Shown piece by piece: positions 22,717 to 34,235 of a stretch of DNA of 64,000 nucleotides; positions within the stretch are counted from its first letter, which is position 1; every line of letters begins with the position of its first letter. The translations under genes and the position numbers were made by a program. Source of the stretch: Magnaporthiopsis rhizophila (Eukaryota > Ascomycota > Sordariomycetes > Magnaporthales > Magnaporthaceae); NCBI GenBank assembly GCA_003049465.1, contig PYSS01000164.1, positions 1 through 64,000 of the forward strand. The letters run 5' to 3'. A model generated the notes under the pieces. It was not told the DNA's origin and did not search any database. It saw only the letters and a program-made list of their open reading frames with translations.

Positions 22717-24192
22717 TTTTTATTTTTTATTTTTTATTTTTTTATTTTTCTTTTCGTAATTTCGTCCGGTTTCGGCGGGTATGTTCAAAGCAAACCTGGA
22801 CTGGAGGTCTTGACTCGATATGCTTGATGGGGAAAACCGTTCGGACGGAAATGTCAGGACCGTTTGTGCAGTTCTGGATCCGGAGCCACCAGGCAGCTGG
22901 TGCGGGACGAGACTCGAGAGGGGTTGAATTTGTGTCGTCAACGAACGGATCCGGAACGAAGGGAGAACGAGGAGGGGAGAGGGAAGACGATTGGGAAAAC
23001 AGGTGGGTATCATGGAATTTAAAGGGGTGTCAAGAGAGGTACATAAAAAAAAAAAAAAAAAAAAAAAGATGATTAAAGAAAGGCTGGTCAAGATACGTCA
23101 GCGCAGCCAACCGACAGGAATACGAACATCAAACCCAGTCGGATGAATGAGCTTGGGATGATGTCAAACCACTCAGCCCCAAAGTGCGTGCGTGGACCAG
23201 GACGCGTGTGGGCCTTGCCAAGCGGCGCGCTGGCACAGTGAACCATCCTCCCGGCGTCTCTGCCGACATGCCTTGTTTCAAGCTGCTAGCTGGGGTGTGC
23301 AAAGGTCTAGGTAGCCAGTGGTCTTTCCGGTATGGACTTGTTCTTGCCGCTGGGACGAGATGGGCCCCTTTGTTTCTCAGTGCGAATCAAAGATCTATTT
23401 TTGACACGCACTCTTTTAGATAGCTCATCAAATTCCACTCTGGACCAGGCAGTGGCGAAACCGCACCGCCTTTTGTCCGTGATGGAGCTGTCGCCTGCAT
23501 AGGTGCACAGTACACCTTGTACATACAGGATCAGCAAACAGGATGCTGACTGCGCCGCCAACGATGCCATGGCCCCACGCACGCCCCTGCATTTTTGGAT
23601 GTTCCGGGGGACCGTTTTGCGGCCTACAGGGGTGCTTAACTTGTTGGATTGCGGCTACAAAAAGACAAACCCGCAAAACCCGTAAACGAACGCATGCATG
23701 CCGGGGAGCAAAAACAACAGAACTCCCAGCCGCAGGGAAATGCGTCATTCAATTATGATCTTGCTACAATGTCTGGGCCGCGTGGCGGTGTCGGCCAATG
23801 GCTCCCAGGCTTGGCTGCATGTCTGGACTAAATCAGCGTCGGATAATGACATCTTCTATTTCTAACGAAATATCTGGCATCGAAGTGCAGCAGCCCCATC
23901 AATTCTTCCGTCCCAAACCACTCCACCGTCGCCGTCGGTGCCCGACAGCGTGCTGTGCGTGCATGTCCGAGCACGCCTCCAACGGGCTGTCGCTGACGCG
24001 GATGTGTGTGTGTGTGTGTATGTGTGTGTGTGGTCGATCGATGTCGATGTCTTTTCCATGACGCCCGCAGAGACCCAGGAGTCGAGGTCCCAGCCGAGGC
24101 TATTGTGATTTCCGAGGGCAAGGACGCGCTGCTTGCCTCGTCACCGCCAGGTTTAATCCCATCTTATCGCATGACTAGCAGTAGCACGACTT
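22717..24192. repeat. CFEM promoter region with homopolymer and (TG)n tracts
   Basis: About 1.5 kb without a supported gene. It contains A/T-rich steps at 22720-22750 (TTTTTTATTTTTTAT-like), a 23-bp A run at 23045-23067 and a (TG)n microsatellite at 24003-24032. Confidence 0.5.
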
Positions 24193-24465
24193 CTATGTCG
24201 GCCGCACAGTCTCGCTGCTCGCAGCGCTGTTGACGCTGCCTGCATCTCCCTCTGATCCGTGGCTGTCGTTGCTCGCCCAGCTGTCAGACGACGAATCGCT
24301 TCCGTAGTCCTCCCATAAATCTCCGTGGTGCTGGTATTGGCCCTGGCTGTACCCTCCCCGTCCCGAGTTCTCGCCGTTGCTTCCGTGGTGGCCGCCGCGA
24401 GTGCCTGAACCCATCGGGTCCGGACCGTGCCTCCTGGAGGAGCCAACCGACCCGCTCTCGCTCAT
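24193..24465 (-). CDS. Small low-complexity hypothetical protein (90 aa)
   Basis: ATG at 24465, stop at 24193. The sequence is Gly/Ser/His/Asp-rich (GGHHGSNGENSGRGG, then DYGSDSSSDSWASNDSHG) and looks intrinsically disordered. No domain or signal peptide is recognised. It could be a chance frame; composition alone does not decide. Confidence 0.3.
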   Translation of the reverse strand: MSESGSVGSSRRHGPDPMGSGTRGGHHGSNGENSGRGGYSQGQYQHHGDLWEDYGSDSSSDSWASNDSHGSEGDAGSVNSAASSETVRPT

Positions 24466-24872
24466 GGCTGGCGGATGAGATGTTCGATTCGGGTGATGCG
24501 GTGTGGCTGCTGTCGCTGAGGGCACTCGGTAAGCGTGGTGGTATATCTTTTTTTTCGTATCATCTGTGCCAAACCGCCCTGCAGGATTCTCTCCAACCCC
24601 GAGCCTCAACCTCACGGTGGCCTTGTTACTGGATCACTTGTCTAGGTGAATGTATATGCCCTTCTGTATCCTCTTTATACTCCGTCTACTCCGTCTAGTG
24701 GTCAGGGAATAGCGCCATGTCCACGACTGCCGAAGCGGTGCACCGTAGCACCCGCGCCACCAAGCATGCTGGACGTCCGTGGCCAGCGTGGCACTAAAAA
24801 GCATAATGTAACTTCATGCCCTGCCAACCGGGAAGCGCAAGGGCAAAACATGGCACCCCACGTAAAGAAGCT
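24466..24872. other. Intergenic, no gene seen
   Basis: Short spacer downstream of the Ap4A phosphorylase-like gene. Confidence 0.4.
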
Positions 24873-25923
24873 TCACGAGCCACGCGGAATGCCGAATTGC
24901 CCCAAGGCCTCCAAGGGGCCAACGCGAATCCACTTGTCCGCCTCTTCACGCGACGCCACTCCCACCAGCCCCAGCATGCCGAGGGCGTTGGTGCTTAGTC
25001 CCTCCCACACGGCTCGCCTTCTCGGTATCACGGCCATCCAGTGCTGCGTCATGACCAGGTTGTGCGGGCAACTCGTGCCCGGCCCGTCCCACCGAAAGCT
25101 TGATGCGGCCTTGGCCCGGTCGAGCAGCTTGCCGTAGACCTTGGCCAGTGACTCCCCAGTTACCGGTGTCGACCGTCCCTCCTCCTTCTCCTTCCCTTTG
25201 CGCATCAGCGGTTCGCGGAAGTACATGAATGGAACAGACGGCTGCTGTTCGCCGCCATCCTCGTGGTCCAGGAAGGTCGTGAACCCTTCCGGCCGGCGGG
25301 TCAGCTGGACGTGCCTGTGCAGCCTGCTGTTGCCCGACGGCTCGCCGCAGTTGTAAAACACAAAATGGCTCGTGCGCATGGCGCGCAGCACCGCCCAGGC
25401 GGCAGCCAGGTCCGGGGCCTCGAGCGGGTCGTGCTGGCGCTTGAAGCCGTCCATGGTCATAAGCAGCAGCATCGGACGCGTGAAGCAGAACTTGTTGGCG
25501 ACGAGGCGGTGAGCCGCGCCCACGTCGCAAATCTCGAACCCCACGGTGCTGATATCGCTGCCGGGCTCGAAAAGCCGCTGCGGCGGTGGCTCCTCGACGG
25601 CTGCATTCGTCGCCGCCGCCGCCTTCTCCTCTCCTTGGCCGCGGCTGTCGTTGCCGTTTGGTGGATCCGTCTGCCCGCCATGTGTGAGCGGCTTCCTGCT
25701 TAGGCTAGGTGCCACGAAGAAGAGGAACTGTGGATAGAAGAAGGGTCAGTTCCACGACTCGCACCCAATATGTCGCGCGTTCCGATGTAGAGATTTCACC
25801 TACGTGAAAGCCATATTCCGAGAACGGGACGACCTCGCGGTTGTCGTAGAGGACAACTCCACTCTTAACGAGATGGTCGAATTTTTGGAGGATCTCGTCT
25901 TCTTCAACGGTTATGGGATCCAT
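24873..25923 (-). CDS. Ap4A phosphorylase / ATP adenylyltransferase-like protein
   Basis: Two exons, 25923-25804 and 25727-24873, joined in phase 0 across a 76-bp intron, giving 324 residues. The nucleotidyl-transfer signature HxHxQ is present at residues 177-181 inside GEPSGNSRLHRHVQLTRRP, and NLVMTQHWMAVIPRR matches the conserved C-terminal block of Apa1/Apa2-type enzymes. The N-terminus (VVLYDNREVVPFSEYGFHFLF) fits the family's substrate-binding half. These enzymes split diadenosine tetraphosphate phosphorolytically to ADP and ATP. The region between residues 50 and 90 is Ala/Glu-rich and less conserved. Expected to be cytosolic. Confidence 0.88.
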
Positions 25924-26610
25924 TGTGGTGGTTGCCGGCGGCCTTGCTTGCTCGTCCTGTTATGCTGGGCCTCACGTGGAGGGCCTGGAGCGGCGGGCTT
26001 TCAGATGTTGACGGATGAGGATTCCTCAATGGCGTGTGGGCTGTGGGGACGTGGGTGGATGTGGGGGCTGGAGGCAAGTCGGGAATACCAAAGCCGCCCA
26101 GTCATCGGGCATACAATCCGAAGAACTGCTCATTAAGCACCCCGTGTACAGCGTGAATGCCTCTATCTTGTGCGCCCAATTACCTACCACCCGTCGTACC
26201 GGATCCCAAACTTTCGCGTGATTGCCCGGCACCTGGCACACTCTGCAGGTAGCCTGTTCGCGGCCAAACACCACCTTAATCGGACCCGTGTTACGGTCCA
26301 GCGTGCAAGGTGCGTTTGCCAAGGACCAAGTCGCCATGTTGTACCTCGTGCCAGCCCGGCCATCCTCTGTGATACCCCAGTCTTGGCTCACGGTAATCAT
26401 GTGAGGAAAACGAAAGGTCTTTGTATTCCCAATGAGCATCCTGTCGTGCACGATGGCCTGACCCCTGGCCCCGTTGTGTGCAGCCTTTTTTTCACTGCAA
26501 GAGGGGCCCCGATGTGAGCGTGGGCGAGTATGTTAAAAGTGTCCATTCCGCCCATGTGCTCTGAGCTCCTCGAACCGGCACCAGCATCATACCTCCCGTC
26601 CCCGGAAAGC
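25924..26610. other. Intergenic; possible unrecognised minus-strand coding stretch
   Basis: Upstream of the phosphorylase gene. A minus-strand frame from about 26440 to 26026 (internal ATG giving MLIGNTKTFRFPHMITVSQD) has fairly protein-like composition, with no recognised domain and no clear start exon. I do not call it a gene. Confidence 0.25.
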
Positions 26611-27095
26611 ATGGCTATCAAGACGCTAGGCTCCTGGGCGCTAGCCCTCACGTACGGCAACCTCACCGCACCGGCTACGAAAAGAGCTGTGAAGAGGGTC
26701 AGTACCCAACTAGGCAGGCTGCGCGATCAGTGACTTCAGCCAGCCCGCCTCTGGCCTTGCCTACAACACCATGAAGCAGTTCGTGGCGGCCTAGACCAGC
26801 TCCATCATCCTCCGCAGCGATATAGTGGTGGACATCCAGACAACGACTTTGATCGACGGCCTTGCGTCGCACGCGGATGACTACGATGACGTGCACCGCT
26901 CCGACCCCATCACGCCCGCCGGGGCCGGTGCTGTCTGTCCCACTAGCGGTTGCTAAGTGAAAGCGCTCCGCAACTGGGAAGGGTTTTGTTACGGCGTTTG
27001 TGGCCGGCGTGGTGTCCGAGTGCAAAATGGGCGTTTCCGTCTTTTCAGAGCACTACGGTGTCGGCTGGTGTGTGTTTCTATCCTACTAGCCCCAC
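26611..27095 (+). pseudogene. MmgE/PrpD-family enzyme relic
   Basis: The start MAIKTLGSWALALTYGNL followed by TAPATKRAVKR matches the N-terminus of MmgE/PrpD enzymes (2-methylcitrate dehydratase, cis-aconitate decarboxylase). Shifted frames continue the family pattern: GCAISDFSQPASGLAYNTMK, then GLASHADDYDDVHRSDPI (the conserved HA-x-DYDDxH segment), then GKGFVTAFVAGVVSEC and SVFSEHYGVGW. At least two stops interrupt it (a TAG after QFVAA near 26794 and a TGA near 26970), plus one frame change near 26700. Only about the first 170 of the usual about 450-480 residues are left. The identification rests on family motifs from memory. Confidence 0.65.
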
Positions 27096-27309
27096 AGGAT
27101 GTTTCGATGATCGATTGGATAATTGGAAGAACGGATGGACACTTGAACTGACATGCGAAATAGAAATTACAGGCACCGTGGGATCGGTCGGGGCAGCCGT
27201 CGCTGTCGGCAGGCTGCTCCGTCTGACGGGAATAGCTGCAGCCGACCATTAGCTTCGCGGCCGTGCGGGTCACGAAGATGCACGTCTCGTTCGGCACCGA
27301 GGCCAACTC

Positions 27310-27960
27310 TCCCACGTCGGCCGGGTGACGTGCTTCAACTGCCGGGTGCGAGAGTTGCGCTGAGAGGGCGGCTGGCCGAACTGCAAGACGTGCGAGATCT
27401 ACTTCGAAGAGTGCCGCTACGACAAGCTCCGGCCCATGTAGCACTTCCTCGACCTCGTCAGACGGCTGCTGGATGCCGAGAGGGGACGAGCATCTTCGAG
27501 CACAGGCCGGCGGCAGCACCATCTTCGTTGTCGACTGAGGTTATTTCGCCGCACCCAGCCTCAGATGCCGACGTGGCGGGCCATGAGGATGTTCCAGCAC
27601 AGTCTCCAGCATCCGGTCAGGTCATTCCCCGCCGCCCATGACACTTAGGCTGGCCAGGCACGTGGAAACCGTTGCCATCGCCGGCCCATCCCGCTCCTGA
27701 ATTGCCGGATCTGCCGATGATGCCGGCTCTGGAAACGAAGTTCACGCCGCCGCCTCTGATTTGGCGCCCAAGAATGTCTCCGCCCCCGAACTTAGAGTGG
27801 ACGAGCACGGCCAGATCACTTACAACGGGCCGACGTCTTCCGTTCATGATCCTTCACCTTCAGTCGGCTCTCCCGCAGACCACGGCTGGGGCGTCGACTG
27901 CCCAGCCTCACCATATTGTGGACCGGGATGCCGCCCGGAATGAGACGCGGCAGTCGCTGC
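27310..27960 (+). pseudogene. Zn(II)2Cys6 transcription factor relic
   Basis: One frame reads TCFNCRVRELR, then a TGA at 27361-27363 exactly where the third cluster cysteine belongs, then EGGWPNCKTCEIYFEECRYD, giving a C-x2-C, (C lost), C-x2-C-x6-C zinc cluster. A TAG at 27439-27441 interrupts the linker just after KLRPM, and HFLDLVRRLLDAE follows as the coiled-coil start. Further on, another frame carries VDEHGQITYNGPTSSVHDP (about 27800-27860), a segment typical of the region before the fungal-specific domain in such regulators. With two stops and frame changes it cannot make a working protein. Confidence 0.7.
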
Positions 27961-28152
27961 CGTCATATGTCCGAGAAAAGGCTGTCTTACCACGTGGATG
28001 ATCTCGGAGACGCCACCCTCCTGGTCGGTCATGCGTCACGGAGCATGCCCCAATCCTCGGCTACTGGTGTAATTTATACGACCTTCCGCCCCAGGTAGAT
28101 GCGAGTTCTCTCTCTTCTTCCTTCGCGCAACAACAAATTCTTCCTCAAGCAT

Positions 28153-28357
28153 CTAGGCGTTGCACTGTGACATCGTGCGCTTCGCCTCCCGGGCCCAGTT
28201 GACGTTGAGGTCGACGAGCGCAACATCGGTGCCCTGCCCCGCTAGCAGGATGCCCGTAGCGCGTACGTTGCCGATCACGCCGTCCATGCGCGACCCCGCG
28301 CCCGTCACGAGGGGCGACGCCGCTCGTAAAGTCGAAGGTCTTTGGCGGTGTAGGCAT
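28153..28357 (-). pseudogene. Short-chain dehydrogenase/reductase N-terminal relic
   Basis: ATG at 28357 starts MPTPPKTFDFTSGV. After one extra base near 28319, the continuation is in another frame: LVTGAGSRMDGVIGN, the SDR glycine motif TGxGxxxDGxIG, then RATGILLAGQGTDVALVDLN, the family's beta2-alpha2 segment. A TAG at 28155-28153 ends it. Only the Rossmann N-terminus is left, without the YxxxK catalytic region. Motif assignment is from family knowledge; the frameshift is directly visible. Confidence 0.65.
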
Positions 28358-29399
28358 ATTTTTCTCCTTTTTTGTCAGTAGAGGCGCGGTCGAAAGTAAA
28401 AGGACAGCAACGGAAAAAAGGGGGAAGAGGGAGATATGAACCAATACGCCAACTTGGCTTACATAGACTCGGTGGTGGTCAAGAGTGCCCTCAGCTTGGC
28501 AAAGGATGCACATATGGCTATTATATGACGACGCAATCCTCCACGGCCAACCGGCTCGACACCGCCTGTCCAGACTCGTGGCCGGGCTGCCATGGTCGGT
28601 GGCTTTTCCGCGGCAGGGCATGTGGAAGCTGCGTGTCGGGTTAGGGATTTCTTTAGGTATTTGCCTCGGTGTTGGGGGTTTTTAGGACTGCCGTCGTCGT
28701 GTGATCGATCTCCATCTTCTTCCTGTTGAATGTTCCTCAGCCTCGGCCACTCCTCGCGGAAACTGACCGAGGCCCGCTTCTGAGCTTCATAATTCTTGCC
28801 TGCATGCCTCAACCAAACCCCTCGCAGCTGCGGAGTGCAGAGAATGCAGCAAAAGCCGACTATTGTACTCGAACGCGGGGTTTCCTCGTTGCCATCTTCA
28901 AGCGAATCTCACTCGGCTCTTCGGCAGCTCGGGGTATCTGCACTTGGCTTGGCAACTGTGATTTTGATCACATATTTTGGGACTCCCCAGCTCGGTTGTA
29001 TTACCGTATGTTTCGTCCCATGTCAACGTGTGTCTTCCTCGGTACGCTCTGTTTTGTTAAGCATCCCGCCCGCATTGCAACACGCATTACACAAACATCG
29101 CCTTCGCATCCTCCGGCATCATTCCGATACCAGTCATTCAAGTAGCCATCTTCAGCGGAGTTTACCCCAAATTCCGCAAAAGACATTTCTTCGTGGCAAG
29201 AAGTTTTCGGTGTGATCCATCCTAAAGACAGCTTTTTACCGATTAACAACGTCTCGGGGTCGATATGGGCGAAAGTCGAACCAGGCAACGACCAATCCCA
29301 GACTCTGCTCCTTGACGTAGCACTGAGCCTTTTGAATCAAACAGGCACGCACAGTCGGCATTTTGGGCGTTCCTGGGGGACACGTATCACTCGACAGAA
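28358..29399. other. Intergenic within the relic region
   Basis: No recognisable coding frame. Probably eroded sequence between gene relics. Confidence 0.35.
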
Positions 29400-29590
29400 A
29401 CGGGGAACGACGGGGAGCAGCTTACGCTGGCAGAGGTCGTCGGGGCTCTCGCTGAGGACGAAGCCGTGCTCGACGCCGCTGAACACCTGGTGCTGAAATG
29501 CCTTCTTGCCCTCTTGAAGGATATCGAGCGCCCGTCCTCGTCCAGGGCAAGTCAAAGGTGTGGTCGATCTCAGAGCATTATAGGAACAGG
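29400..29590 (-). pseudogene. Dienelactone hydrolase C-terminal relic
   Basis: On the minus strand, EIDHTFDLP and then, in a neighbouring frame, RALDILQEGKKAFQHQVFSG followed by VEHGFVL match the last part of dienelactone hydrolases. These carry an Asp/Glu-rich DHTF segment and the catalytic His in the GVEHGF motif. The frame change and the lack of the nucleophile region mark it as a fragment. Confidence 0.5.
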
Positions 29591-29639
29591 GGCTTTGGAT
29601 CGTATGACCGGTCCAGATTCCCCTGCCGAGATAGCTAGC

Positions 29640-29977
29640 TGCATACCGTGGGAAATTCCCGGAAGTTGGTATATACTCTTAATATTCCTGAAGTGGTGCT
29701 CCTACAAGGGGGCCGCGTGGGCAAACGCACCAGCTATAACGGTCCCTTTGGCGAGTTCGCTACATATATAGGGCATATCGAAGCAGTATGGGACGCAGAC
29801 GAGCTTGGTATCGCTTCCGCTGTGCCGGTCCTTCACAGATTTGACCCATTGGGGGACCGCCTCGTCGGCGAGAGCGGTATGCTTGCGTTTTCAAGCCTCG
29901 TGGTCGAAGTCGGGGTCACTATGGTCATGCGTGTTTTTGCGATGCTTCCATACGGGATCCTAGAGGATCGCCCATAA
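29640..29977 (+). pseudogene. Unidentified coding relic
   Basis: One frame stays open from about 29640 to 29977 with strongly protein-like content: TSYNGPFGEFATYIGHIEAV, then ELGIASAVPVLHRFDPLGD, then FSSLVVEVGVTMVMRVF. I do not recognise the family. No start codon context or intron structure is evident, and it lies among decayed genes, so I treat it as a fragment. Confidence 0.3.
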
Positions 29978-30472
29978 GAAACCGGAGCTCAGCAAAGCCC
30001 TTCTGCAGGTGGGCGGTGGGTAGCACTGGAAGGCTCGGCCGCATCGAGGCGGGCAGTGGACCAAACTGGTTACACCACGGAAATAATTCAGCCCCAGGAC
30101 GGTGCAGCCGGCGTCCGCAAATGTATATGTTGGCACCCTCATCTGGACCCTGCAGGATTTGCCTTAACACCTTACCGACCTGCCGTAAATGGTACCTGCC
30201 TACATGAAAATTTGGGGTGGCTACGACACTTGAACACGAGCAGGCAAGAATCACCAAGCTTCGCGGGCCCCCAGAATGCGTCCCCGCAAAACCCCTGCCG
30301 GTGAAACTCCCCAACGACGCACCTCCATACCTGACTGGAGCTTCATTTCCGCTTTATAAAGAAGCAACACATTGCCCAACCTTACGAAATACGCCTCCAT
30401 GGCACGCGCATTGATCTTCGCTGCCGCTGTCCCAGCCCGTCCTTGCTCCGCGGAATCAAAAGAAAAGCAGGA

Positions 30473-30912
30473 ATGGCGGATGACATCGAGAAGCCCAAGG
30501 CCGAGACCGCCAGCGACGTCAACACCAAGCCCCTGGGGCAGCCTCGCCTCAACGCCGAGCAGGAGGCCAACGCCGTCGAATACAGTGACTATGTCGAGGC
30601 TTTCGGGCTGGATGTATCCGAGAAAGAGGTGTGTTTGCTAACCCTGGGATCGTCTCCGCGACACCACTCCTCGATACCACTCCTCGACACCACTCCTCGC
30701 CACGCTTTTTTTTCGCGTGCGTCCTTTTTTCTATTTTCGCCTCTAACACCCCCCTGCGGCTCTTGTTTTAAATGCGAAGAGTTCGGTGGAAGGTCGATGC
30801 CGTGATTCTCCTATGCTTCCTTATAACGCAAGGGATCCAGTTCATAGATAAGACATCCCTGAATTACGCTAATCTTTTCGGATACCAAAAAGCGCTAGGA
30901 TTAAAAGGTTAA
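30473..30912 (+). pseudogene. MFS permease (allantoate/Dal5-type) N-terminal relic
   Basis: ATG at 30473. A donor at 30631 and an acceptor at 30779 join in frame to give SEKEV then VRWKVDAVILLCFLI, TQGIQFIDKTSLNYANLFGY and QKALGLKG. This is the first membrane segment and the DKTxLNYA(N)LFG motif of the anion:cation symporter (Dal5-like) family. A TAA at 30910-30912 follows, where family members continue into the next membrane segment. The next 100 bp are AT-rich and no further permease sequence is seen, so about nine tenths of the transporter is missing. Confidence 0.7.
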
Positions 30913-31357
30913 AAGTTTAATTACTTGTTTACGAATATGCGGAAAGCGAACGCGAATTGGGAATTAATTGATGAACACATGTTTTTCATTAGCTGGAGAT
31001 TCTCAAATCCAACATCTCGTCTCCATCCACGGCTAGGTTGTCATCTGATGCGGCCCCTAAAGCGGTCTCGGAGAGCGAGGCACCCACCTCGACTCGGACG
31101 CGGAGCGGGGACATGGTCCAACGCAACGATCGCCGGCCGAGGTCCACTGTCCCACGCAGGATGCGCCGCCACGTGAAATCGCGACATCGGGTAGGAGGAA
31201 ACACAAGAGATTACGCCCCGCAACACGAAGAATATGACTGTAAGCGGGTTGGCGTCCTGGTGATAAAGAAAGCCGCGTAGGCCGGCGTCTGGCCACGGTT
31301 GGATCCTGGGCCGCCATTCGCAAACTCGAGCGGACCACCCGCCCGACCATCATCACC
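30913..31357. other. Boundary between relics and the UNC93-like gene
   Basis: AT-rich to about 31010, then GC-rich. A frame around 31113 (MVQRNDRRPRSTV) might be an upstream exon of the next gene, but nothing proves it. Confidence 0.35.
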
Positions 31358-32933
31358 ATGTCATTCTTCAGGAGCGTCCTCGCCCAGATGATAATCTGTG
31401 GCTTTATCGCCTTGCTAGGTCCCGGTCTTTGGGTATTACGCCCCTGACTCCTGCCTGAACTTGCCCTTCGGTCATGGAAGCACAGACGACTAATCCCCCG
31501 CAACTTTAGAATGCCAACAACTCATTGGGCGCTGGCGGCGCGCTGGAGCCATATCTGGTCAACGCGGGCAATTCCATCGTGTTCGCGCTGATGGGCCTCT
31601 TCGCCATCCTGTCGCCGGTACTGGTCAACTCGATCGGGCTCAAGCAGACGCTGGTGGTGGGCACGCTCGGCTGGGCCCCCTATTCTGCGACGCTCTACGT
31701 CAACAACCGGTTCGGGCTCGAGTGGCCTGTGATCGTGGGCGCGGCCATTGGCGGCGTTAGTGCCGGCTTCTACTGGGCGGCCGAGGGCGCCATCATCCTC
31801 TCGTACCCGGGGCACGGCAAGCGGGGCCGCTACCTGGCGCTCTGGCTCGCCTTCAAGAACGGCGGCCAGATGATCGGCGGCGCCATCAACCTAGGCCTCA
31901 ACGCGGCCACCGCCGTCGCCGGCAGGGTCTCGTGGGTCACGTTGCTGGTGTTTGTGTGCCTGCAGTCGCTGGCCCTGCCCATCGCGTCCCTGCTCTCGCC
32001 GCCGCACAAGACGGTCCGGTCCGACGGCACCGCCATCGTAGTCGACGCCCGCACGTCGGCCGCCGAGCAGCTGCGCCGCATCTGGCGCACCGTGTCGACG
32101 CGCCGCGTCGGCCTGATGCTGCCCATCTTTTTCTCCTGCTGGTTCTACTGGGGCTACGCGTCGACGTTTCTCACGCTGTATTTTACCGTGCGTGCGCGTG
32201 CCCTGGCTTCCCTTTTGTCCGCCATCACGGGCACCCTGGCCTGCATCATCTTCGGCTTCTTCCTCGACTCGCCCAGGCTGTCGGTGCAGAGCCGCATCCG
32301 GTGGGGGTTTTTCATCTCGTGCGTGCCCTTCACCCTGCTGTGGATCTGGGTCCTGGTCGTGCAGCACGAGTACACAAACGCGCAGCCGGCGGCGCTCGAC
32401 TGGCTGAGCCCCGGGTTCGGACGGGGGTTCGGCATCTACATGATGCTCAACACGCTAGGCAACGTTGTCCAAAACTATTTATACTTCTTCGTGGGCACCA
32501 TCGGCGACGGGACGTCGGAAATGAGCAGGCTCACAGGCCTGCTCAGGGGCGTTGAGAGCTGGGGACAATGCGCCTCGTTTGGCATCAGTAGCAGGTACGC
32601 CCGTATCCCTTCTCCCTTCTCAGTGTCGTCATTGATAGGAAGGATCTTTTACCCTGCCACGTCCCCGGCCCTCCTTTTCTCGGTTAGCGGCACGCATGAG
32701 GTGTTGGGTGGTGGGTTGACAGAAGCGAGCGTTAACTAACGGCTTTTGGGAACAGCAAATTCAACCTCTTCCACACCACCATCATCAACGTGGTATTCTG
32801 GACCGTTAGCTTGGTCCCGGCCTTTTACACCATCTGGGAGGTGCAGGACAGGAAGACGGCGGGGCCCGAGTCCGAGTCAGACTCGCGGCCTGTAGAGGCT
32901 GCCGCAACAGATGAGAAGATCGAAAAGGCATGA
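31358..32933 (+). CDS. UNC93-like MFS transporter
   Basis: Three exons, 31358-31432, 31510-32594 and 32756-32933, all junctions in frame, 445 residues. A perfect branch-like CTAAC lies before the last acceptor. Exon 1 encodes the first membrane helix ending in LLGPGLW, and exon 2 starts NANNSLGAGGAL, the conserved helix 1-2 loop of fungal UNC93-like proteins. About eleven to twelve membrane segments follow, with SAGFYWAAEGAIILSYP and FFSCWFYWGYASTFL as further family marks. The C-tail is acidic (ESESDS). Family members are plasma-membrane or vacuolar; their substrates are unknown. An additional short upstream exon is possible. Confidence 0.87.
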
Positions 32934-34235
32934 CGTCGCAATATTGGCTCAAAGCATATATGTTCGTGGCGCTTCTCGATGGGGTGGCCCAATGGCATTG
33001 GCGCGAGAGGGCGCGTCAAGTGCAAGCGCTTCTGCATGACATGATATCAGATGCTTTCAAATGCAAGGGAGCAGCAGCAATCAAACTGGAACCACCTACG
33101 GCGGGAAGCTGTGACCAACAAGTCGGGAGGCGGGATGAGTCTCCCGCAGCGGGCCATCAGCCCTTTCTAAAAATAGACCCTGCCGCCCTCGGACGAAGGA
33201 GTCTGGACGCGTGTGTCCGTCCAGGAAGGGAGGAAAGGAAAAAGGAAAAGCCACCAGACTGGTCTGGGCAGGCCTGAATGCCACGGAGGGGCTCGCGTAA
33301 CCACACGTTTTCGGACTGTCAATATTTCCCGTCGAGCGCAGCTGATAGCATGGCTTTTAGCTTGTGGGTCGCCCGCTAGGGCGATGTCACCCCACTGTCC
33401 TTTGTGTGGGATAGGCGGAATGGGATGGGCCATTGGATGGATTCTACTGAATTCAAGATTTCGACGGGACCAGGCCCCAACCAAACAAAAACGCCACGCG
33501 CGCGGAGCAGCCGCAAAAATGAGGGCCGCTATAGTTTTGGGAGGCGTCCAATTGTCATGCCCTCAGGCCCTTGAGGCCACCACTCGCCCACTCCTCGACA
33601 CTGTGATTCCATCCCTTGGGGAATAGGGGCTGTCGACGTGGTAATATTGCTTTTGCTAGCGGCACTTACGCTGCACCCTCGCCGCCCCATCCCTCCCTCG
33701 CCTGTCCCATGCCGACCAAGCAGGCAATATCGCGGATAGGGATGGCTAGGAGCGGTCGTATCCTCGGTGGATGCCACTGCATGGCTGGTAGTGGCGATGG
33801 TGTCGCTCCGTCCGTCTTTGGGCTGAACAGCGGGCTGCAATCGACATGCATCCGTCTGGTGCTTTCCAGCTGGACCCGCTAGCGTGTCCGCTACGACAGG
33901 GACCCACAGGCTCTGCAAGGGACGCTATGGGGCGCGCATCGTCGCATTGGGACGCTCTTGACCCAGGAAATTCCTCGCAGTCCTCACTCCGTCCGAACTC
34001 CAGTCGAGTCCCTCCATCCCTTGCCCCAGCTGGCTGGCCAAAGGGCAAGGATTGACCCACGATGCGACCGCACAGTTTATTTAACGTCGATGCTCCCAGG
34101 CAGTCCCGGCCGCTCGAGCTGCCCAGCTTCACGGCCAGGTGACAGGTAGGCTTCAAAGTCCCAAGTCCCACGACACCATCAGCCACAGGCCTAGCTCTCC
34201 TCGTCGTCGCGTCGCCTTCCTTGCCCGCAGCAGCA
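32934..34235. other. Intergenic, no gene seen
   Basis: About 1.3 kb, likely 3' flank of the transporter and promoter of the protease. No frame has recognisable protein content. Confidence 0.4.

Noticed and set aside
24003..24032. (TG)n tract considered as part of an array or CRISPR-like repeat
   Set aside because: A simple microsatellite with no spacers; CRISPR arrays are not expected in fungi.
26026..26451. Minus-strand frame with fairly protein-like content
   Set aside because: No recognised domain, no clear start exon and no splice support; noted only in the intergenic entry.
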